Assembly (NCBI GenBank): GCA_900547825.1
Contig: URII01000050.1
Span: 1 to 18,837 of the forward strand
Source: an uncultured Porphyromonadaceae bacterium
Lineage (GTDB): Bacteria > Bacteroidota > Bacteroidia > Bacteroidales > Muribaculaceae
Direction: 5' to 3'
Length of the DNA: 18,837 nt
Every line of letters starts with the position of its first letter. Position 1 is the first letter of the stretch. Below the pieces are notes generated by a model that saw only the letters and a program-made list of their open reading frames with translations, was not told where the DNA came from and did not search any database. A program made the position numbers and the translations under genes. This document shows, piece by piece, positions 1-6,280 of this stretch.

Positions 1-549
1 GTCAACAGCATCTGTGGCCGATGTGAGCACCATCCGCCGGGGATGTCCCATACGGCGGCATATACGCCTAACTTCATCGGCAAAGCCGAGCTCCAGTATC
101 TTGTCCCACTCATCGATCACAAGCACTGACGGATCATGAAGCTCCACTGATCCACGGTTGATATGGTCAAGCAATCGTCCCGGAGTCGCTACCACTATGT
201 CGGCTCCAGCTGAAAGCGACCTCTGCTCCTCATCCATGGCATGGCCGCCATACAGGGCCACCGCCTTGAACTCACGGGCCGCACTGCGCACAACACCTGC
301 CACCTGCAAGGCAAGTTCACGCGAAGGCACCAGGACCACACACTTCGGACGTTCCGAAGGAACAGGTGACGGCGTCCCGGCGCCCGCAAGCAAAGCAATG
401 GTGAATGCAAGGGTCTTGCCTGACCCTGTGGGTGCAAGCAATACAGTGCAAGCGTCAGCATGATGCTCCGTCATATAAACCTGCATGGGATTAAGCTCCT
501 CTATGCCGTCGATGGCCTTTATGGCCGCTTTTATCTTATCTATCGTCAT
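1..549 (-). CDS. DEAD-box RNA helicase, N-terminal part (cut by window edge)
   Basis: The first 183 residues of an ATP-dependent RNA helicase are visible; the rest lies beyond the left edge. Motifs in order are a Q motif (LNPMQ, residues 19-23), Walker A APTGSGKT (39-46), motif Ia PSRELALQ (75-82), TPGR (122-125), a motif II reading DEWD rather than DEAD (146-149), and SAT (177-179). This is the first RecA-like domain; the second is not in the window. The ATG at 549 lies 12 bases after the stop of the AddA-like gene, so the two are very likely co-transcribed. Such helicases remodel RNA in ribosome assembly or mRNA turnover; the specific substrate cannot be told. I recall related Bacteroidales helicases with DEFD at motif II, so the variant is probably functional. 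Confidence 0.93.
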   Translation of the reverse strand, partial: MTIDKIKAAIKAIDGIEELNPMQVYMTEHHADACTVLLAPTGSGKTLAFTIALLAGAGTPSPVPSERPKCVVLVPSRELALQVAGVVRSAAREFKAVALYGGHAMDEEQRSLSAGADIVVATPGRLLDHINRGSVELHDPSVLVIDEWDKILELGFADEVRRICRRMGHPRRMVLTSATDAVD

Positions 550-561
550 TATTCTGTCAAT

Positions 562-3500
562 TTATTTCACTTCAGTTATGCGGCCCGAATCAAGATGCCA
601 CAGGAAACCTCTTACCGGCAATCCGGCAGCCTCACAGCGCATCAGTCCCATATAATGCCGCACCTGTTTCTTATACTGTCCGATATGGGCATCGAAATCC
701 TCATCCGAACCGGTCTTATAATCCACCACATCCACAGTGCCCGCCGACGTCCACACCACTCTGTCGGGACGGCTTGTGACACATACGGATGCGTCATCCG
801 GGGCATATCCTGAAAAAACCGGCCGCTCACACAGCAATCGACTGAAACCGTCAAACCATAACGCCACATCGGGTCGCCGCGTCTCGCGTGCGAGCAGGGA
901 ATGCAGCGGAGCGGCATCACAGGGTCTCACCATATTGCATGACACAAGCCACGCCACAGCCTTGTCCACGTCGGCCGGATGCCGGACCTTTGCCAAGGCG
1001 GCATGAAGTACTGTACCACGGCTGCGCATATCGCTCTCCACATAATGCTCAGGAATACGGAGCTTGGTATCATCCCAAAGATCCGTACGGTCCACAACAT
1101 CAAGCAGAGGCATTACCCCGAAGGTTTCCGGCTCCAGGCCTTTGCGGGGACTTGCTTTCTCCCTGTGGGGAGGCAACTCCTCACCGCACCGGAAACTGCC
1201 GTCGGCGGCACGCTCCAATATGGATAATGATGGCAGCACGGTATTGAACAGATCGGAAGTAGTGACACCCCGCGGCGATGCGTTGTAATGCAGATAAAGA
1301 CGGTCAACCGCACGTGTAAGGGCCACATAGAGAATATTCACCTCGTCAAGCCTGCTTTCGGCGGTAACCGAGGAATAGTAGGGGGCGAAAGCGGTGTTCT
1401 CCAACTCCTTCACCATTTTTACAGGCACAACAGGAGGTGCCATACGCGGATCCACGGAACCGACAGCAGGGGCAGGAAACCATTTGCGCGATTTGTTGTC
1501 AACCATGTCCATAGTGCCGAAAGGAATATTGACACAGCTGAATTCCAAGCCTTTGGCCTTATGTATGGTCATTACCCTTATGGCATTCTCATCGGCCGGC
1601 GACGACACGGTGGAGAACCGTCCCGTAACATCCCACCACCGCAGAAACGAACGCAGATCATTAAGCCCTGATTCGGAGTACTCGGACACGGCATCGAGAA
1701 GCGCAGTCAGGAACATGTTCTGCTCATGGCGCATATCGGGCGGCAACTGTGCTATGACCTTCTCCACAATAGTCACCAAGTCGGTAGCCACGACCGTATC
1801 AGGCAGTCCTTCCATCAGAGCCTGCGGAATGACTTCCTCATCATCAGCCTTGGCCGCAGGATAACGCAACAGCACTTCCTTGAGTATCTCGCCACACCGC
1901 CGGGGATCCGGAACCTCACCCGATGAACTTACATAACTGTTGACTTCATTTTCATAGCAATGGACGAGCCGCGCGAGATGGCGCTCCGAAACTTTCCGTC
2001 CGGGCGCATTGTCATCTGCACCCATAGCCCGCAGCCATGAAATCACTATCCTTACAGCCGGAGCAGCCTCCACACGCAGAGAGTCGTCGGAGATAACGGT
2101 AAACCGGTCGCTTTCAGGCAAAGTCTCAGCCAACTTGACAAGATAATCGATAACAGCCCGCGCCTCCTTTACCTTACGTGTAAGCACCGCAATGTCGCAA
2201 GGCCGGTAGCCTGCGGCAAGCTGTCCGGATATCTCGCGGCCCATAAGTTCCAAGGTGGATGAACAATACCTCTCGGCAATATCAGCCTCGACAGGAGTTA
2301 TGCTTATATATCCCTTATGCTTGATATGGCGCGACGACACCTGCTGGCACACACCCGAATATATGTCGCCAAAGCCTTCCAGCTCAGCCACACGCGAGAA
2401 AAAGGCATTGTTGAACTTAACCACCTCGCACGACGAACGCCAGTTAGTGTTTTCCTCTATCCTGTCGCCCGTCACCGATTTATTGTCAAAGGACTCCGGC
2501 ACCGTGTGGCCCAGCAGCGATGGATCGGAATTGCGGAAACGGTAGATGCACTGCTTCTCGTCACCTATGATGAGATTGTCGCGTCCTTCGGAATGGCTCT
2601 CCCGCAGAAGTGGCGACAGGTTACGCCACTGAAGCCGCGATGTGTCCTGAAACTCGTCGATCAGAAAATGCTGCAATCTCATTCCCGTGCGCTCATATAT
2701 GAACGGAGCGTCATCATCGCCTATTATCTCCGAAAGCAGGGAGTTTGTATTTGACAGAAGTATGGTGTTGTGGTCGCGCTGGTCCGAGTCCATGGCCCGG
2801 AATACACGGTCAAGCATACCGAGCACAAACAGCGACCCTGTCACTGCGGAAATGGTGGAACGCTCGGCCCACAGGGCCACAAGTGTCACGGCCACATCGG
2901 CCCCGTCCTCTATCAGCGAACGCGGCACCATATCACGCTGCCTGGCATTGACGGCGGCTTCGGGAGTGTCGCTGATCTTGGCCGGCATAGTGCCGGGATT
3001 TTTCGGAAGGGCTCCTCCGGACACAATATTATTCAGCGCACGGAGCCAGTTTTTGTTTATTACACTCACCTCCTTGCCCTTAGAGTCAACTATATCGAGG
3101 AACGGCCCATACGCCTTGAGAATACCCGAAGCAGCAGCCACAGCCTCACTGTCGATCTGCCGGAGCCGTTGTGTCAAAGCTTTTTTATATGCCTCCAACG
3201 GGCGGTCATCACGCCTCAGATATTCCATCATGGCGTCATAATGGCCCTTGAATTCCTCGGTGAGAAGTCCGTTTATCATCCTCACCACATCCTCCCTCAA
3301 CGATGCTGACTGATTGAAGATGTTGAACGCCTGTCCGTTCTGGAACTTCTCGTCCATAAACTCCAGCAACCAGCCGGAGAGGCGTGAATTGGCGCCCGGC
3401 GCAGGTTCGGAACCGTGATGCAGGTCGGCCAACACATCTGACACCCCTTTACGCACCGCGTCGTAATCGTTAAGCGACACCTCGTAATCCCCGAGCACCT

Positions 3501-3954
3501 GAGCCTCGCGGGCAAAAGTGCGCAGCACCACCTGAAAAAACGAGTCTATAGTCGAGATATTGAAATTATTGAAATCCATAACCACCGCATCCAAAGCCTT
3601 CGATGCAGCGGCCTCCAGTTCCTTGCGTGCTTTAAGCACTTCGGGCGCAGTGCTGCCGGGATCCAACCCGAGTTCTCGCAACAGCATGGAGGCATAAGGC
3701 GACTCCTCCCCCTCCCATCCCGGTTCGCGGCCACCGAGCAAAGCCAGTTCGTGAAGTATACGGCGCTTCATTTCCTCTGTGGCTTTGTTAGTAAACGTTA
3801 TTGCAAGAATAGCGCGGTGTGCTTCCAACGGATTACGGTTTATGGCCTTACGGCCTGAATCCGGATCATGATGCAGGAGTATCAGGCGTATATATTCATA
3901 GGCAAGCCGGAATGTTTTGCCCGAACCCGCCGAAGCCTTATATATATATAGCAT
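562..3954 (-). CDS. addA: AddA/RecB-like UvrD-family helicase-nuclease
   Basis: This 1130-residue protein has a superfamily 1 helicase core followed by a RecB-type nuclease, the layout of AddA, which unwinds and resects DNA double-strand breaks for RecA. Visible motifs are Walker A ASAGSGKT (7-14), motif Ia ITFTNKATEEM (52-62), Walker B DEFQD (433-437), GDEKQCIYRFR (464-474), TIHKAKGLEF (796-805) and VALTRA (877-882). The C-terminal nuclease keeps its expected residues: H984 in GTVLH, D1064 in RPDRV, D1078 and K1080 in VDYKTG, and a QVRHY motif at 1097-1101. It follows the SUI1 gene by 29 bases and precedes the DEAD-box gene by 12. The partner AddB, often adjacent, is not upstream here; it may lie elsewhere or beyond the window. 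The symbol is by architecture; a stand-alone RecB-like helicase is the alternative. Confidence 0.93.
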   Translation of the reverse strand: MLYIYKASAGSGKTFRLAYEYIRLILLHHDPDSGRKAINRNPLEAHRAILAITFTNKATEEMKRRILHELALLGGREPGWEGEESPYASMLLRELGLDPGSTAPEVLKARKELEAAASKALDAVVMDFNNFNISTIDSFFQVVLRTFAREAQVLGDYEVSLNDYDAVRKGVSDVLADLHHGSEPAPGANSRLSGWLLEFMDEKFQNGQAFNIFNQSASLREDVVRMINGLLTEEFKGHYDAMMEYLRRDDRPLEAYKKALTQRLRQIDSEAVAAASGILKAYGPFLDIVDSKGKEVSVINKNWLRALNNIVSGGALPKNPGTMPAKISDTPEAAVNARQRDMVPRSLIEDGADVAVTLVALWAERSTISAVTGSLFVLGMLDRVFRAMDSDQRDHNTILLSNTNSLLSEIIGDDDAPFIYERTGMRLQHFLIDEFQDTSRLQWRNLSPLLRESHSEGRDNLIIGDEKQCIYRFRNSDPSLLGHTVPESFDNKSVTGDRIEENTNWRSSCEVVKFNNAFFSRVAELEGFGDIYSGVCQQVSSRHIKHKGYISITPVEADIAERYCSSTLELMGREISGQLAAGYRPCDIAVLTRKVKEARAVIDYLVKLAETLPESDRFTVISDDSLRVEAAPAVRIVISWLRAMGADDNAPGRKVSERHLARLVHCYENEVNSYVSSSGEVPDPRRCGEILKEVLLRYPAAKADDEEVIPQALMEGLPDTVVATDLVTIVEKVIAQLPPDMRHEQNMFLTALLDAVSEYSESGLNDLRSFLRWWDVTGRFSTVSSPADENAIRVMTIHKAKGLEFSCVNIPFGTMDMVDNKSRKWFPAPAVGSVDPRMAPPVVPVKMVKELENTAFAPYYSSVTAESRLDEVNILYVALTRAVDRLYLHYNASPRGVTTSDLFNTVLPSLSILERAADGSFRCGEELPPHREKASPRKGLEPETFGVMPLLDVVDRTDLWDDTKLRIPEHYVESDMRSRGTVLHAALAKVRHPADVDKAVAWLVSCNMVRPCDAAPLHSLLARETRRPDVALWFDGFSRLLCERPVFSGYAPDDASVCVTSRPDRVVWTSAGTVDVVDYKTGSDEDFDAHIGQYKKQVRHYMGLMRCEAAGLPVRGFLWHLDSGRITEVK

Positions 3955-3983
3955 GCTATGAAAATAATTATATAGGAGAGCCT

Positions 3984-4325
3984 TCAGATTATACGCGAGG
4001 CATAACCGAGCTCACGCAATATTTCAGCGGCCTGTGCACGCCGGTCGCCCTGAAGCAGGATCTCGCCACCACGTACAGATCCGCCGGTGGCAAGCCGGCG
4101 TTTTAGCTCGGAAGCCACAGAGGAAGCTTCTGCATCAGCCTGCGCACCGGAGAAACCCTCTATTATTGTGGCCGTTTTTCCTGCACGGCCCTTTCGGTCA
4201 AGAATTATGTCAAGACGCGGTTTCCTGACCTTGGCACATGTATCGGCCACCGGTTCGGAGTCTCCTTGCGGCAGATCCGGATTAGCCTCCATGAACCCTT
4301 GCAGCATGTCCTTCCAGTCATTCAT
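3984..4325 (-). CDS. SUI1/eIF1 (YciH)-family translation factor
   Basis: A 113-residue protein whose second half is a SUI1 domain: RKGRAGKTATIIEGF, then ATGGSVRGGEILLQGDRR, ending in a helix ILRELGY. In eukaryotes and archaea this fold is initiation factor eIF1; bacterial YciH-type members are thought to bind the small ribosomal subunit and affect start-site fidelity. The N-terminal ~45 residues are poorly conserved. I chose the ATG at 4325 over the longer open frame to 4379 because the protein then begins MNDWKDML and overlaps the stop of the upstream lipoprotein gene by only 8 bases, which suggests translational coupling. It lies inside the minus-strand operon, 29 bases before the AddA-like gene. 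Confidence 0.88.
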   Translation of the reverse strand: MNDWKDMLQGFMEANPDLPQGDSEPVADTCAKVRKPRLDIILDRKGRAGKTATIIEGFSGAQADAEASSVASELKRRLATGGSVRGGEILLQGDRRAQAAEILRELGYASRII

Positions 4326-4779
4326 AATCGGTTTCCATAATTGAATCGGCCACAGTTGCCGGCAGTTCGTCATCAACAAGACTGTCGGGCCTTACGGCGA
4401 GACCGCGCATAAGCGATATGAGGGTCATGGCATGACGGGTTTGTTCGGGAGCCACACTGTGATAAAAAGCTGCCGTGCTGTCCGGACTGATGCGTTCCGA
4501 CATATTGAAGCACCGGGCAGCCATGGCCATGTTTACATCCTCGTCGCTCACATCGGCAAGCTGCATATACACAAGCGACAGCCGTCCGAGATCCTCCACG
4601 CCAAGCGACGCCGAATCTGCGCCGAGCACAATGCCGTCGCACAATTCACGCGCCCGGCCGAAATCGCCGCAGTCAACGGCATCATAAGCCAGATCCACCG
4701 TCTCACGAGGCGATGGCGAACCGCATGAACACAGCAGGCCCAATGTCGCGCCGATAACCGAAAACCGTTTTATAACCAT
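4318..4779 (-). CDS. Small lipoprotein of unknown function (helical, TPR-like)
   Basis: A 153-residue protein with a lipoprotein signal: basic start MVIKRF, hydrophobic stretch, then lipobox LLCSC followed by GSPSPRE. The mature part is rich in alanine-containing helices (for example LAYDAVDCGDFGRARELCDG) in the style of a single TPR-like hairpin, but no family is recognised. I start it at the ATG at 4779; an in-frame TTG two codons upstream is also open. It is preceded by another lipoprotein gene 39 bases away and overlaps the SUI1 gene by 8 bases, so it belongs to the same minus-strand transcript. Function unknown; lipoprotein assignment is fairly secure. Confidence 0.8.
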   Translation of the reverse strand: MVIKRFSVIGATLGLLCSCGSPSPRETVDLAYDAVDCGDFGRARELCDGIVLGADSASLGVEDLGRLSLVYMQLADVSDEDVNMAMAARCFNMSERISPDSTAAFYHSVAPEQTRHAMTLISLMRGLAVRPDSLVDDELPATVADSIMETDYE

Positions 4780-4818
4780 ATCCAAGATTCTGAATTTATG
4801 CCTATTACAGATACCGCC

Positions 4819-5226
4819 TTATTCCACTCGGCGATGGTACACTTTCAATATATCGTTCTGCATCAATGTGAGATTTACTCCTGTAAACTCCACCACCGCG
4901 CGTTTTATTTCAAGCGGCACTTCGCCGATAAGCGAGCTGTCGCCCTCCCAGGTCACTTCGGCGGGATCAAGCTCCATACGCAGTGTGTCATCCGTCACAT
5001 TCCATTTACCGGGCACCTGATAGGTGAGTACTCCCGGACGTATGGCCCGGATCACGCATTTGCCGTCGCCACGGAGTTCCATAAGGGGCTGGTCCTCTGA
5101 AATAACCGGAATATAGTAGTTGCCTACCATCTCCTTGGCCTCATCGCTGAGATGGCTGCAACCTACAGCAAGCAACGAGGCCGCAACCGCGGCGCACAGG
5201 TGTAATGATGCAGTGATTCTTTTCAT
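4819..5226 (-). CDS. Small lipoprotein of unknown function (beta-rich)
   Basis: A 135-residue lipoprotein. The signal runs from MKRITASLH through an alanine-rich hydrophobic core to lipobox LAVGC. The mature domain begins with SDEAKEMVGNYY and alternates short beta-like strands (MELRGDGKCVIRAI, GKWNVTDDTLRMEL), which resembles lipocalin-like lipoproteins common in Bacteroidales. No specific family is recognised. I chose the ATG at 5226 because the signal peptide starts there; the open frame extends to 5316 but would add an untypical leader across the promoter region and overlap bioB. It is the first gene of the minus-strand operon. Confidence 0.8.
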   Translation of the reverse strand: MKRITASLHLCAAVAASLLAVGCSHLSDEAKEMVGNYYIPVISEDQPLMELRGDGKCVIRAIRPGVLTYQVPGKWNVTDDTLRMELDPAEVTWEGDSSLIGEVPLEIKRAVVEFTGVNLTLMQNDILKVYHRRVE

Positions 5227-5246
5227 GATCATGACTTTTTGAGCGT

Positions 5247-5277
5247 TTTGCAAAATTACAAAATTACCGTAAATTTG
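5247..5277 (+). promoter_or_regulatory. bioB promoter, Bacteroidetes type
   Basis: A -33 TTTG at 5247-5250 and a -7 TAAATTTG at 5270-5277 are separated by 19 bases, which fits the sigma-ABfr consensus. The expected transcript would start near 5283, about 20 bases before the bioB ATG at 5304. Confidence 0.7.
5251..5266 (-). promoter_or_regulatory. -7 boxes of the minus-strand operon promoter
   Basis: Two copies of TAATTTTG, each matching the Bacteroidetes -7 consensus TAnnTTTG, read on the minus strand at 5258-5251 and 5266-5259, about 25-40 bases before the lipoprotein ATG at 5226. No TTTG is seen at the expected -33 spacing, so which copy is used is unclear. They lie inside the bioB promoter on the other strand. 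Confidence 0.5.
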
Positions 5278-5303
5278 CCTCGTATTTTTATCAGATTTTT
5301 GCC

Positions 5304-6269
5304 ATGACCATATCATTAGACAACATACGTGACCGGGCCCTTCAAGGTATCGGGGCTTCCGCCGCCGAGGCCCTGGAACTTAACGCCATATACCCCACCG
5401 ACGAGCTTTGCGAGGCTGCCGATAAAGTGCGCCTACAGCTGCACGGCAACACTGTTGACACCTGCTCGATAGTCAACGCACGGTCAGGACGCTGCCCGGA
5501 GGACTGCAAGTGGTGCGCCCAGTCGAGGTTTCACAACACGGGCATTGCCGAGTATGACATAATTCCAGAAGAGGAACTGCTCCGCGCCGTAGATATGAAC
5601 ACACAGCACGGCGTGAAACGGTTCTCGATGGTCACATCCGGACGCCGTGTAAATTCGGCCCATATTTCAAAATTCTGCGACCTCTACCGCAAAGCTGCCG
5701 AACGGAGCCCCATATACCTCTGCGCCTCAATGGGACTGCTCTCGCGCGCCGAACTACAGGCTCTCAAGGATGCGGGAGTGAAACGCTACCACTGCAACTT
5801 GGAGACATCATCGTCATATTTCCCGAAACTCTGCACAACCCATACGCATGCCGACAAACTGCGCACCATACGCGAAGCCATAGAAGTGGGCATGGAGGTG
5901 TGCTGCGGAGGAATAATAGGCATGGGCGAGAGCATGGCCGACCGTCTACAACTGGCCGAAGAGGCCCGTAATGCCGGCGCCGTGTCAATACCTGTGAATA
6001 TACTAATACCGATCAAGGGAACCCCGTTGGCCGACACTCCACCTATCGAGGAGGAGGAAATAATACGCACCATAGCGCTGTTCCGCCTTATAGCGCCGAA
6101 ATGTGTGCTGAGATTCTGCGGAGGCCGCGCGCGCCTGTCGAAAGCCGCCATGGCACGCATAATGCGCGGAGGCCTCAACGGCGCTCTGGTAGGCGACCTG
6201 CTCACCACCATAGGCAACACGTTGGCCGAGGACCGCGAACTGTTCGCCCGCGCCGGCTACGACTCCTGA
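5304..6269 (+). CDS. bioB: Biotin synthase (radical SAM)
   Basis: This 321-residue protein inserts sulfur into dethiobiotin, the last step of biotin synthesis. The radical-SAM cluster motif is CPEDCKWC with C64, C68 and C71. Other BioB landmarks are YLCASMGLL (C140), YHCNLETS (164 region), EVCCGGIIGMGES (C200/C201) and RFCGGR (270-275). The position matching E. coli C97, a ligand of the auxiliary [2Fe-2S] cluster, is serine here (RFSMVTSGR, S108), while extra cysteines occur at 177, 201, 267 and 272. No other biotin gene is nearby, so it is transcribed alone from its own promoter. It converges on polA with an 11-base gap and no clear terminator between. Confidence 0.95.
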   Translation: MTISLDNIRDRALQGIGASAAEALELNAIYPTDELCEAADKVRLQLHGNTVDTCSIVNARSGRCPEDCKWCAQSRFHNTGIAEYDIIPEEELLRAVDMNTQHGVKRFSMVTSGRRVNSAHISKFCDLYRKAAERSPIYLCASMGLLSRAELQALKDAGVKRYHCNLETSSSYFPKLCTTHTHADKLRTIREAIEVGMEVCCGGIIGMGESMADRLQLAEEARNAGAVSIPVNILIPIKGTPLADTPPIEEEEIIRTIALFRLIAPKCVLRFCGGRARLSKAAMARIMRGGLNGALVGDLLTTIGNTLAEDRELFARAGYDS

Positions 6270-6280
6270 TGCGCCCGGCG

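Noticed and set aside
3941..3950. TA repeat near the start of the AddA-like gene
   Set aside because: It is coding sequence for the first residues (LYIYK) and too short to suggest a repeat element.
4323..4379. Longer start for the SUI1-family gene
   Set aside because: The extra residues do not look like the family and would increase the overlap with the lipoprotein gene.
5227..5316. Longer start for the first minus-strand lipoprotein
   Set aside because: It would cover the promoter, overlap bioB, and bury the lipoprotein signal peptide inside the protein.
6251..6280. Possible terminator between bioB and polA (CGCCGG pairing with CCGGCG)
   Set aside because: The stem is only six pairs around an 18-base loop, there is no T-run, and it lies over the bioB stop codon.
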